This document shows positions 1-7,309 of a DNA stretch of 64,000 bases, piece by piece. The stretch lies in the NCBI RefSeq assembly GCF_001594015.1, contig NZ_LTBC01000006.1, positions 62,001-126,000 on the forward strand, in the 5' to 3' direction. The stretch's first letter is position 1; the number at the start of each line of letters is the position of its first letter. A program made the position numbers and the translations under genes. Origin of the DNA: Moorella mulderi DSM 14980 (lineage in GTDB: Bacteria; Bacillota; DSM-521; Neomoorellales; Neomoorellaceae). Under the pieces are notes generated by a model, which worked only from the letters and a program-made list of their open reading frames with translations, was not told the DNA's origin and ran no database searches.

Positions 1-1836
1 GGTCCAGGCATGGGTAAGGTAGAGGACTTCCTTCGCCCTGGTCATGCCCACATAGCAGAGGCGGCGTTCTTCTTCCATCTCCTCCGGGTCTTCCAGGGAG
101 CGAAAATGGGGGAAGACCCCTTCTTCCAGGCCCGCCAGGAAGACCACCGGGAACTCCAGGCCCTTGGCCGTATGCATGGTCATAAAGACCACGGCGTTAC
201 CGCCGCTGTAGGTATCGCTTTCAGCCACCAGGGCCACCTGGGCCAGGAAATCGGCCAGCTCAGGCTTCTCACTACCTTGGTCATAATTCCTGGTAACCGT
301 CAGGAACTCCTTTAAGTTTTCCAGCCGCGCCTGGGCTTCCGGCGTTTTTTCCGCTTCTAACTCGGCCTGGTAACCGGTTTCCCGCAAAATGGCGGTCACC
401 ATGGCCGTTATTGTTAAGTTTTCCTGTTGTTGCCGTAGGTTATCCAGCAAGATTATCATTTCCTGCAGGGCTTGCCGGCCTTTAGCGGGAATACCGGGGA
501 TGTTTTCCACCTGTTGTAAAGCCCGGTAAAGACCCAGGCTGCTGCTAGCAGCGAAAGCCTCCAGCCGGGCCAGGGAGGTTTCGCCAATGCCCCGCCGCGG
601 GACATTGATAATCCTTAAGAGGCTCGTGGCGTCATCAGGGTTGGCTATCACCCTTAAGTAGGCCAGGATGTCCTTGATCTCTTTCCGCTGGTAGAATTTC
701 AGGCCGCCGACGATTTCATAGGGAATACCCGCCTGGAGGAAAGCCTCTTCCAAAGCCCGCGACTGGGCATGGGTACGGTAGAGGACGGCAAAATCGCTGA
801 AGGGCCGGCTTTCCTGGCTGTGGCGGCGGTAAATTTCAGCAGCAATATAATTACCTTCATCGCGTTCATCATTGGCGCTGTAGAGGTGCAGCAGTTCCCC
901 TTCCCGCCGCCGCGTCCAGAGGCGCTTTTCCTTGCGGCCCACATTATGCTGGATAACGGCATTGGCCGCCTTGAGGATGGGCTGGGTGGAGCGGTAATTC
1001 TCCTCCAGGAGAATTACCCGGGCATTGGGAAAATCCTCTTCAAAGGCCAGGATATTGCCGATGTCAGCCCCGCGCCAGCCGTAAATGCCCTGGTCCGGGT
1101 CGCCGACGACGCAGAGGTTTTCACCATTGCCGGCCAGCAGGCGCACCAGGACATACTGGGCATGGTTGGTATCCTGGTACTCGTCCACCAGGATATGCTG
1201 CCAGCGCTGCTGGTAGTAGCGTAAAATCAGGGGGTTATTCTGCCATAAGGCCACCGTCTGCATGATGAGGTCATCAAAATCCATGGCATTAGCGGCTTTA
1301 AGCCGCTCCTGGTAGCGGCGGTAGATAGTGCCCTGCTGCTGTTCTTTTACAGTTGCGCTCCAGCCGAGGTATTGTTCGGGTGTGTGCAAGGAGTTTTTAG
1401 CATTGCTGATAACATGGGCTACCGAGCGGGGCGGGAACTTTTTCTCATCCAGGTTTAATTCCTTTAAAACCTCGCGAATGACAGCCTGCTGGTCGTCGGT
1501 GTCGTAAATGGTGAAATTGGGCCGGTAACCCAGCAAGTGGGCATCCCGCCTTAAAATGCGAACACAGGCCGAGTGGAAGGTGCTGACCTGGAGGCGCCGG
1601 GCTGCGTTACCCACCAGCCCCTCCAGGCGTTCCTTCATTTCCTGGGCCGCTTTATTGGTAAAGGTCACCGCCAGGATATTTTCCGGCGCCACCCCTTCCT
1701 GGATCAGGGAGGCCACCCGGTAGGTCAAAACCCTGGTTTTGCCGCTCCCGGCACCGGCCAGGACCAGCAAAGGCGCACCGCGATGGCTGACGGCTTCTTG
1801 CTGGGGCTTGTTAAGTAAAGTCATAAAGTCTGCCAA
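1..1836 (-). CDS. pcrA: ATP-dependent 3'-5' DNA helicase PcrA/UvrD, C-terminus cut by window edge
   Basis: Superfamily 1A helicase that unwinds DNA in excision repair, removes proteins from replication forks and supports plasmid replication. About 612 residues are present and the reading frame is still open at base 1, so the C-terminal part lies outside. The Walker A motif GAGSGKT is at residues 28-34, followed by TNKAA, a DEYQDT Walker B box, VVGDPDQGIYGWRGAD (motif III), ENYRST and, near the edge, MTMHTAKGLEFPVVFL and EERRLCYVGMTRA. I chose the TTG at 1836, ten bases after AGGAG; a GTG at 1845 is too close to that site and an ATG at 1824 is also possible. Family assignment is very secure; PcrA versus UvrD naming follows Firmicute convention. 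Confidence 0.95.
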   Translation of the reverse strand, partial: MADFMTLLNKPQQEAVSHRGAPLLVLAGAGSGKTRVLTYRVASLIQEGVAPENILAVTFTNKAAQEMKERLEGLVGNAARRLQVSTFHSACVRILRRDAHLLGYRPNFTIYDTDDQQAVIREVLKELNLDEKKFPPRSVAHVISNAKNSLHTPEQYLGWSATVKEQQQGTIYRRYQERLKAANAMDFDDLIMQTVALWQNNPLILRYYQQRWQHILVDEYQDTNHAQYVLVRLLAGNGENLCVVGDPDQGIYGWRGADIGNILAFEEDFPNARVILLEENYRSTQPILKAANAVIQHNVGRKEKRLWTRRREGELLHLYSANDERDEGNYIAAEIYRRHSQESRPFSDFAVLYRTHAQSRALEEAFLQAGIPYEIVGGLKFYQRKEIKDILAYLRVIANPDDATSLLRIINVPRRGIGETSLARLEAFAASSSLGLYRALQQVENIPGIPAKGRQALQEMIILLDNLRQQQENLTITAMVTAILRETGYQAELEAEKTPEAQARLENLKEFLTVTRNYDQGSEKPELADFLAQVALVAESDTYSGGNAVVFMTMHTAKGLEFPVVFLAGLEEGVFPHFRSLEDPEEMEEERRLCYVGMTRAKEVLYLTHAWT

Positions 1837-1971
1837 GATCTTCACACTCCTAAACATTACTTATATTCGCCCCGATAGATAAAAAACCTGCTACGCGGTT
1901 CTCTTCTTTCTCTCCATCCAGGAAAGGGCTGCATATAATGCAGCAGGTAAAGTATATGTGAGGTGAACAAG

Positions 1972-2550
1972 GTGTTCAATAGGGACGCAGAGAAGCAAAT
2001 AATCCGCTTGCAGGCTCCTCAGCAAGAGAAAGGAATTGCGGCCGCCCTGGCCGGCCTGGAAGAAGATTACCAGGAAGGTGAGAAAAATGCCAGCGGCTCC
2101 GGCCTGCTGGCAGACAGTACCCCTGAACCCGCAGAAGATGCCCCGCCCGGCCTATCGCCAGCCCAGGGCCAGAACCAGCCCCTGACCCTGGCCGCCCACA
2201 CCCAGGCCCTCTTCCGGGAAGCTATTTTAAACGGCAGCGTTAACCAGGTGCTGGACGAGTTGCGGATCTGGATCGAAAAAATCCGGACTTTCTTGCTCTA
2301 CGCCGATACCGGTATCGAGACGGCCGGAAACATTGTTAACATCGCCAAAGGTACCCTGGAAAAGGAACTGGGCCTGTCCCCGGCCGCCGCTACCACCGGC
2401 CCCGTATCTATGCAGCTGCCGGCCTCATCCTTACAATTAGTGTGGAACCTCATCCGCACCCCGGAATTCCAGCAGTTTACCGGCCGGATGCTGGCCCAGG
2501 TCCTAAAAATGGGCCTCAACCCGCCCCCGCAAGGAGAAAGCTCTGGCTAG
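1972..2550 (+). CDS. Conserved-looking hypothetical protein, about 192 aa
   Basis: I do not recognise the family. The N-terminal third is acidic and rich in Ala, Glu, Gln and Pro (probably disordered). The C-terminal part, from about residue 75, looks helical, with a segment around LRIWIEKIRTFLLYAD and a final Gly/Pro tail. There is no signal peptide and no convincing membrane helix. A GTG at 1972 sits 5 bases after AGGTGA and is preferred to the GTG at 1963. The gene is divergent from pcrA and ends inside a perfect 16-bp inverted repeat that includes its stop codon. Codon use resembles the neighbours, so it is probably a real gene of unknown role. Confidence 0.6.
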   Translation: MFNRDAEKQIIRLQAPQQEKGIAAALAGLEEDYQEGEKNASGSGLLADSTPEPAEDAPPGLSPAQGQNQPLTLAAHTQALFREAILNGSVNQVLDELRIWIEKIRTFLLYADTGIETAGNIVNIAKGTLEKELGLSPAAATTGPVSMQLPASSLQLVWNLIRTPEFQQFTGRMLAQVLKMGLNPPPQGESSG

Positions 2551-2566
2551 AGCCAGAGCTTTCTCC
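2533..2566. terminator. Perfect inverted repeat over a stop codon
   Basis: Bases 2533-2548 and 2551-2566 are perfect reverse complements (16 bp) separated by 2 bases; the TAG stop of the upstream gene (2548-2550) lies at the tip. No T-tract follows on the plus strand, so it is either a rho-independent terminator lacking a strong U-tract or an mRNA 3' stabilising hairpin. Confidence 0.5.
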
Positions 2567-2648
2567 TCAACTCCTGGTATTCAACTTGAGTTAACCTGCT
2601 TTCTATATCCCACAGTCAACTCTTTGCCGCCCTGCCCTTATGCCCAGC

Positions 2649-3872
2649 CTACCAGTCCAGCAGGCGCTTTTCTCCTTCCAGGGCGCGGATGTCCGTGACG
2701 TCCTGGGTGACCTCCACCACGCCCCGGTAGCGGCCCTCAACGTCGCGCACGGCGAAATAACGAATATGAATGAAGCGGCCGTTCATGGTGAGCCAGAATT
2801 CAGCCTCATTCCTGGTACCGTCGCGGAATTCAGCCAGAATCTTCTCCACCACATGAACGCTGGCCGGGGGGTGGCAGTTCTGCACTTTACGGCCGATGAT
2901 AGCCGGGCTGCGGGTAAAAATGCGGTGCTTACCGGCGGAATAATAGCGGACGTTGTCATTCTCGTCTACAAAGGTGATATCTACAGGCAAATGGGTTAAA
3001 AGGAGGTTCACCTGTTCCGGGGTCAACCTGCCGGTAGCTAACTCGATTGCCCCTGCCGGGCCTTCTTTTTCCTGCGCATCCGGGGCGGTCCCGGCCGCCT
3101 GGCGCGGCCGCCATTCGTTCCCGGGAGAAACCAGGGCGTAGCCTATTTCCTCTTCACCCCGGCGTACCTCCACCCAGTCGGAGGGTGTAAGTTTTTCCAG
3201 GGCCATGGGGAAGAGGATGCTTTCTTCCTTATTAATCATTTCCACTATAGCCGTGAGCAGTTCGTTTCCCTGGTTGATAACAGTAGCCAGATCATCTTCA
3301 TCCACAGCACGGGTTACCTTTTTCAACATAGCCCGGATGTCGTCGTGGAGCTGCCACATGACCTTGGGCGGGCCGTATACTCCCCGCCGTTCCAGCAGCG
3401 GAAACAGCTGGTGCTCCTTGCGAAGGTAATGTTTGTCGATTTCCGCCAGGCGGGCCAGCTCTTTTTTAATTTCTTCCTTCCGCCGCCGGAAAACTTCCCG
3501 GCCTTCCTTATCTGCCGTCTTAATTTCCCCCAGGAGCTTCTTCAGGGCCTCCACCACGCCGCGTATGGCCTCGTTCTCCAGGCGGAAGGTGTGGACGGGG
3601 TGGCCGGGCGGGGTGGGTTCAACCTGCTGTTCGGCCAGGGATTCTTTAAACAGGGCGATGTGAACATCGCATAAGCGCTTGATCTCCTCTTCCGGCATGC
3701 CCTCGGCAATAAGCCGGCTTTCCAGGGCCGCGATTTCACCCGGGCTGACGTTATGAATCAGCCTAGCAAAGCGTTGTTTCAGCTCTTCCAGGTCCTTACC
3801 GGCATGTAAATCCCGGATAATCCCCTTTAAAATTTCCTGGCGCTCTTCCCGGGCATCCAGCAGTTCACTCAC
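2649..3872 (-). CDS. DUF438 / hemerythrin-like / PAS sensor protein
   Basis: A roughly 407-residue cytoplasmic protein with three parts. An N-terminal DUF438 helical domain covers about 1-70. A hemerythrin-type HHE four-helix bundle covers about 95-245, with candidate metal ligands in HPVH, DKHYLRKEHQLFP, QLHDDI and KEESILFP. A PAS domain fills the last 120 residues (ITFVDENDNVRYYSA through VVEVTQDVTDIR). Family members are thought to sense oxygen, NO or redox state through a diiron or haem centre; that function is inferred here. I prefer the GTG at 3872, 8 bases after AAGGAG. The ATG at 3878 is only 2 bases from it, and the upstream extension to 4007 looks non-coding. Confidence 0.85.
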   Translation of the reverse strand: MSELLDAREERQEILKGIIRDLHAGKDLEELKQRFARLIHNVSPGEIAALESRLIAEGMPEEEIKRLCDVHIALFKESLAEQQVEPTPPGHPVHTFRLENEAIRGVVEALKKLLGEIKTADKEGREVFRRRKEEIKKELARLAEIDKHYLRKEHQLFPLLERRGVYGPPKVMWQLHDDIRAMLKKVTRAVDEDDLATVINQGNELLTAIVEMINKEESILFPMALEKLTPSDWVEVRRGEEEIGYALVSPGNEWRPRQAAGTAPDAQEKEGPAGAIELATGRLTPEQVNLLLTHLPVDITFVDENDNVRYYSAGKHRIFTRSPAIIGRKVQNCHPPASVHVVEKILAEFRDGTRNEAEFWLTMNGRFIHIRYFAVRDVEGRYRGVVEVTQDVTDIRALEGEKRLLDW

Positions 3873-4086
3873 GACCATTTCTCCTTTTCGCTTATTTACC
3901 TTATTTACTAAAATGTTTCCCTGGCCAAAGTCCGGGTTATGCATCTTTGCACTCAAAAAAACCCTCTTTACTTGCACGCCAGGGCCGGCGCCGGGCACTG
4001 TTGGCACTATTTTGTTATTTTATTCCTTCCTTCCCGGTGGTATAATAAACCAGTAAAAATCTCACAACAAAGTAGAGGTGAAGGAA

Positions 4087-4434
4087 ATGGAGCCGGATAA
4101 GAAACAGGCTGACAGCAGGCCCCTTGAAGCCCGGGCGGCCGTTTTAAGCGAGCTGGTCGGTTACCAGGAGGGCTCTATCGTCAGCCGGACGATTATTGAT
4201 AAAAAGACAGGTACGGTAACCCTCTTCGCCTTCGCTGCCGGCCAGGGCCTGAGCGAGCACACGGCGCCCTACGACGCCCTGGTGTACGTGCTGGACGGGG
4301 AAGTGGAAATTACCATCGCCGGCAGGCCCCTCCATGTAAAGACGGGGGAGGCCATAATCATGCCCGCCAACCAGCCCCACGCCCTGCGGGCGCTAACAAA
4401 CTTCAAGATGGTCCTGACCATGATCCGGTCCTGA
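4087..4434 (+). CDS. Small cupin-domain protein
   Basis: A 115-residue single-domain cupin. The double-stranded beta-helix is visible from about residue 40, with the first cupin motif around LSEHTAPYDALVYVLDGEVEI and the second around GEAIIMPANQPHAL. His in SEHTAP, Glu in DGEVEI and His in NQPHAL are candidate metal ligands. Family members bind small ligands or metals; the substrate is not predictable. Start ATG 4087 follows GAGGTG; a GTG at 4078 lies in the ribosome site. The last 80 bases of the gene are repeated at 5425-5512, next to a second copy of the start of the following nucleotidyltransferase gene. Confidence 0.85.
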   Translation: MEPDKKQADSRPLEARAAVLSELVGYQEGSIVSRTIIDKKTGTVTLFAFAAGQGLSEHTAPYDALVYVLDGEVEITIAGRPLHVKTGEAIIMPANQPHALRALTNFKMVLTMIRS

Positions 4435-4439
4435 GAGAA
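4352..4439 (+). repeat. Direct repeat, copy A part 1 (cupin 3' end)
   Basis: This 88-base segment recurs at 5425-5512 with only a handful of substitutions. It is the first block of a duplication whose second block is 4542-4649 versus 5532-5639. Confidence 0.9.
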
Positions 4440-4453
4440 CCATGTAAAAAATT

Positions 4454-4486
4454 CCGCCATAATGACCCCCAGGGTCATTATGGCGG
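4454..4486. terminator. Perfect 15-bp hairpin after the cupin gene
   Basis: Bases 4454-4468 and 4472-4486 are perfect reverse complements with a 3-base loop. No T-run follows, so termination is plausible but unproven. This hairpin is exactly the part missing from the downstream partial duplicate. Confidence 0.5.
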
Positions 4487-4540
4487 CTCGCTGTGGTATA
4501 ATCCTCATATACCTTACTATCTATGCGGGTCGGAGTAAAG

Positions 4541-4963
4541 ATGCAGGAGAAAAAATTTTTATCAACGCTTAAACCTATATTTGCCTCTTTACCGGATGTC
4601 GTTGCCGTATATTTATTTGGCTCATATTTAAACGAGCCTGAGCGGGCGCGGGATGTGGACCTGGCAATTCTTCTCAAAACAACGGAAAGTAGGATAACAT
4701 ACTACTATATGCATCTTTATTCAAAGCTGGGAGAAATTTTTTCGCCTCTTGAAGTGGATCTGCTCTTTTTAAATTGCGCGCCCGTGCCTATAGCTTTTGA
4801 AGTGATTAATACCGGCGAGGTTATTTATTGTACTGATGAGGAGCGCCGGACAGACTTTGAATACGTTATTTCCGGTTTATATCTTGACTATAATTACCAT
4901 CTACACCAGGGCAGGCGGGAATTATATGAAGCAATAAGGGAGGCTTCATCCCTTGTTCAATGA
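4541..4963 (+). CDS. mntA: MNT-type nucleotidyltransferase antitoxin (MntA-like)
   Basis: A 140-residue minimal nucleotidyltransferase of the DNA polymerase beta fold. The signature is GSYLNEPERARDVDLAIL at about residues 26-43, with the catalytic GS and DxD. In characterised MntA/HepT pairs the MNT protein neutralises the HEPN RNase by adding AMP to a tyrosine in its RX4HXY motif; that is the inferred role here. Start ATG 4541 lies 5 bases after GGAG. It overlaps the following HEPN gene by 11 bases, the usual arrangement for such pairs. The first 108 bases of the gene are duplicated, decayed, at 5532-5639. Confidence 0.88.
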   Translation: MQEKKFLSTLKPIFASLPDVVAVYLFGSYLNEPERARDVDLAILLKTTESRITYYYMHLYSKLGEIFSPLEVDLLFLNCAPVPIAFEVINTGEVIYCTDEERRTDFEYVISGLYLDYNYHLHQGRRELYEAIREASSLVQ

Positions 4964-5408
4964 GGAACTAATAGCCGCAAGGCTGGATATTATTCATAGC
5001 GCTATAAGAAGGTTGCAGCTCCTGGCACGCATGCCACGGGAACAATTCCTGCAAGACGAAGATGCTGTGGATATTGCTGAAAACAGGTTGCGCCGGGCCC
5101 TGGAAGCATTGTTTGACCTGGGCCGCCACCTGGTGGTAAAATCAGGCCTGGGCGTCCCCCAGGACTACCGGGCGATAATCGAAAAGATGAAGGACGGCAA
5201 GATGCTGCCCGCAGACTTTGCCCGCCAGATTATGGGCATGGCCGGTTACCGCAATCGCCTTGTCCATGAATATAACAAAGTGACACCGGAAGAACTATAT
5301 GAAATCCTGCAAAACCGCCTGGGGGACTTTACGCTGTTCTGTCAACATATTGTGAATTACCTGGAGAAAACATCCCGGGAGAGGCACACTCCTCCTAGAG
5401 GAAAGTAA
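4953..5408 (+). CDS. hepT: HEPN-domain toxin RNase (HepT-like)
   Basis: A 151-residue all-helical HEPN (DUF86) protein. The toxin motif RX4HXY is visible as RNRLVHEY at about residues 100-107, followed by VTPEELYEILQNRLGDF. HepT proteins cleave RNA (tRNA in studied cases) when released from their MNT partner. The likely start is TTG 4953, nine bases after AGGGAGG and overlapping mntA. The C-terminal tail (SRERHTPPRGK) is charged and probably unstructured. The pair is presumed to be a type II/VII-like toxin-antitoxin module; activity is inferred from the intact catalytic motif. Confidence 0.88.
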   Translation: MFNEELIAARLDIIHSAIRRLQLLARMPREQFLQDEDAVDIAENRLRRALEALFDLGRHLVVKSGLGVPQDYRAIIEKMKDGKMLPADFARQIMGMAGYRNRLVHEYNKVTPEELYEILQNRLGDFTLFCQHIVNYLEKTSRERHTPPRGK

Positions 5409-5424
5409 TCTATTGCCGACAAGT

Positions 5425-5640
5425 CCATAATCATGCCCGCCAACCAGCCCCACGCCCTGCGGGCGTTAACAAACTTCAAAATGGTCCTGACCATGATCCT
5501 GTCTTGAGAGAACTAAGAGGTGGGGCCAGGAGGCAAGAGAAAAAATTTTCATCAACTCTTAAATCTATATTTGCCTCATTGCCGGATGTCGTAGCCGTAT
5601 ATTTATTTAGCTCATATTTAAATGAGCCTGAGCGGGCGCC
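5425..5640 (+). pseudogene. Decayed duplicate of cupin 3' end fused to mntA 5' end
   Basis: Bases 5425-5512 match 4352-4439 and bases 5532-5639 match 4542-4649. The spacing between the two blocks is 83 bases shorter in this copy, so the hairpin and mntA leader are gone. Similarity stops abruptly after GAGCGGGCGC at about 5639. The product would be a meaningless fusion, and the copy of the GS motif is changed (SSYLNE in place of GSYLNE). This is a remnant of a tandem duplication or recombination event around the toxin-antitoxin pair. Confidence 0.85.
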
Positions 5641-5756
5641 GCCAGATCAAGCCCCCGACTCGGATGATACGTGGCCAGGAGAGCGGCGGCCCTGTGGGCT
5701 ATGCGCACATCTACCGGTACTTGCTCGGCAAAAATACTCAAAAGTTCTTTTACCAA
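5639..5756 (-). pseudogene. VapC-like PIN-domain fragment
   Basis: Read on the minus strand, this stretch gives about 39 codons without a stop. It includes FAEQVPVDVRIAHRAAALL and YHPSRGLDLA, which resemble the C-terminal half of PIN-domain VapC toxins, where GLDLADALIAATA is typical. The frame is cut exactly at GLDLA, where the duplicated mntA fragment begins. The N-terminal half with the first catalytic Asp residues is absent, and an in-frame stop lies just upstream (beyond 5756). Recognition is by motif only. Confidence 0.55.
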
Positions 5757-6044
5757 TCAACAAAGTTCCCTTTACACTTGAAGCTGGAAGGGCAACTGGC
5801 CCCTATGGGGGAGAAAAGGTGTTGTAGTGACAATTGTCCCTATGGACCCCTTGATTTTAAAGGGTTAGTGTCAAAGTTGCGTTTCATGGCTGTTATCTTA
5901 TTTTTATTTTGCCATTAATGTTTGGCAAGGGGTAGCAAGCGAAGCTGGCCTGCCCCCTGCCCCTTAGAAACACGGCTGCGAGGCTATATGTCAAGGACGG
6001 ACGTAAAATAATTTTGACGTTAAGCCACATATTTAATTCGGATA
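5757..6044. other. Gene-free stretch, decayed DNA
   Basis: No supportable gene. An imperfect inverted repeat lies at about 5925-5965 (GGCAAGGGG facing CCCCCTGCC). An open frame crossing this stretch on the plus strand has no recognisable features. It is probably recombination debris between the toxin-antitoxin locus and the queuosine locus. Confidence 0.5.
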
Positions 6045-6073
6045 TTGACTTAACATCCCAGGTCTGTTAATGT
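6045..6073 (+). promoter_or_regulatory. Predicted sigma-A promoter for the queuosine operon
   Basis: TTGACT (6045-6050), a 17-base spacer, then TAATGT (6068-6073). Transcription would start about 10 bases before the preQ1 aptamer. The -10 box is imperfect. Confidence 0.5.
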
Positions 6074-6089
6074 AAGAATAGCCTTGGGG

Positions 6090-6127
6090 CTGGCGGTCGC
6101 AGTCACCCGCCTAAACAAAACAAGGAG
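6090..6127 (+). promoter_or_regulatory. preQ1-I riboswitch
   Basis: P1 is GGCGG (6092-6096) pairing with CCGCC (6107-6111). They enclose the conserved loop TCGCAGTCAC and are followed by TAAACAAAACAAGGAG. The layout is base-for-base the preQ1-I pattern of the Thermoanaerobacter (Tte) aptamer. The 3' AAGGAG is the Shine-Dalgarno of the transporter gene at 6137, so preQ1 binding should hide it and block translation. The downstream genes (queuosine precursor transporter and queF) fit the ligand exactly. Confidence 0.92.
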
Positions 6128-6136
6128 TGGATCTGC

Positions 6137-6817
6137 ATGCGTTACAAACTTTTTCCCTTCGTAATGGTTGCCTTCGTAGTGGTCTTGCTCCTCTCTAACA
6201 CGGTAGCCGTCAAGGTGGCGAAATTTGGACCCTTCTTTTTTGACGGCGCCGTAATTTTATTTCCCATCTCTTATATCTTTGGTGATATTTTAACTGAGGT
6301 TTACGGCTACAAGCGCAGCCGGGTAGTAGTATGGACGGGTTTTATAGCCTGTCTGTTTATGTCCTTTGTCTACTGGCTGGTAGGGATACTTCCTCCCGCC
6401 CCTCCCTGGGGAGGCCAGGAAGCTTATCAACGGATCCTGGGGCAAACACCCAGGATAGTCATGGCCAGCCTGGCAGCCTATTTTTGCGGTGAATTTATCA
6501 ATTCCTATATCCTGGCAAAACTAAAAATTTTGACCCGGGGCCGGTGGCTGTGGACCAGGACGATCGGCTCCACCATAGCCGGCCAGATGGTGGATACCGT
6601 CCTGTTTATCACCATCGCTTTTGCCGGTATTATGCCGGGAACCGTACTGCTACGCATGATAATGACCAATTATTTCTTCAAGACCACCTACGAGGTCCTG
6701 GCAACACCCCTGACCTACGCTGTTACTGCCTGGCTTAAAAGGGTGGAAAACGAGGATTACTATGATTTCCAAACCAACTTTAATCCCTTTATGGTAACAA
6801 TGGAGGATCTAAGATGA
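6137..6817 (+). CDS. yhhQ: Queuosine precursor transporter (YhhQ/VUT family)
   Basis: A 226-residue integral membrane protein of the YhhQ/COG1738 family, which imports queuosine precursors such as preQ0/preQ1. About six hydrophobic segments are visible, beginning with FPFVMVAFVVVLLLSNTVAV. The family box around FDGAVILFPISYIFGDILTEVYGYKRSR is present, as is QMVDTVLFITIAFAG. It starts at ATG 6137 behind a preQ1-sequestered ribosome site and overlaps queF by 4 bases (ATGA), so the two are translationally coupled. Function is well supported by family, riboswitch and neighbour. Confidence 0.93.
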   Translation: MRYKLFPFVMVAFVVVLLLSNTVAVKVAKFGPFFFDGAVILFPISYIFGDILTEVYGYKRSRVVVWTGFIACLFMSFVYWLVGILPPAPPWGGQEAYQRILGQTPRIVMASLAAYFCGEFINSYILAKLKILTRGRWLWTRTIGSTIAGQMVDTVLFITIAFAGIMPGTVLLRMIMTNYFFKTTYEVLATPLTYAVTAWLKRVENEDYYDFQTNFNPFMVTMEDLR

Positions 6818-7194
6818 TGGAGTTCGAAGCATTAGGAAAGGACGTCCGCGAGCCGCGTAAAAAGTTGGAAGTATTTCCCAAGCCGGCTAATGTGAAAACT
6901 GTCATCCTCGAATCCGACGAAGTAACTAGTCTTTGCCCGGTAACGGGGCAGCCGGACTGGGAAACGGTAATCGTGGAATACGCCCCCGCCAAATACTGTA
7001 TTGAATCTAAAAGTTTCAAGCTTTATTTGTGGAGCTTCCGGGAGGAAGGCGTCTTTTGTGAAGCCCTGGCCGATACCATTGCCAGGGACATTTACCGGGC
7101 TTGCTCGCCTCACTGGTGCAAAGTAACTGTAATCCAGAAGCCGCGTGGCGGGATAAAAATAACTGCTTCTGCCTTTTACGGCGAGGGCAATTAA
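6814..7194 (+). CDS. queF: NADPH-dependent 7-cyano-7-deazaguanine reductase QueF
   Basis: Reduces preQ0 to preQ1 in queuosine biosynthesis, a four-electron nitrile reduction with NADPH. The 126-residue length matches the short unimodular (YkvM) type. The active-site Cys is in KYCIESKSFKLYLWSF (ESKSFK is the QueF motif), with the conserved Glu/Asp in FCEALADTIARDI and the family segment PRGGIKITA. ATG 6814 overlaps the stop of the transporter gene. The pair forms an operon under the preQ1 riboswitch and ends at a strong terminator at 7277. Confidence 0.96.
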   Translation: MMEFEALGKDVREPRKKLEVFPKPANVKTVILESDEVTSLCPVTGQPDWETVIVEYAPAKYCIESKSFKLYLWSFREEGVFCEALADTIARDIYRACSPHWCKVTVIQKPRGGIKITASAFYGEGN

Positions 7195-7276
7195 CCCCCC
7201 TGGAAAACCCTCTGATTTCGAGCAGGCGGTTCTGTTCTTCAGGCCCGTCATTAGAGGCGCAGCCCATAAATGTAAT

Positions 7277-7309
7277 AGCGACCTGGAACTAAACCAGGTC
7301 GCTTTTTAT
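7277..7309 (+). terminator. Rho-independent terminator of the queuosine operon
   Basis: AGCGACCTGG (7277-7286) pairs with CCAGGTCGCT (7294-7303) across a 7-base loop, followed by TTTTTATTT. Confidence 0.92.
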
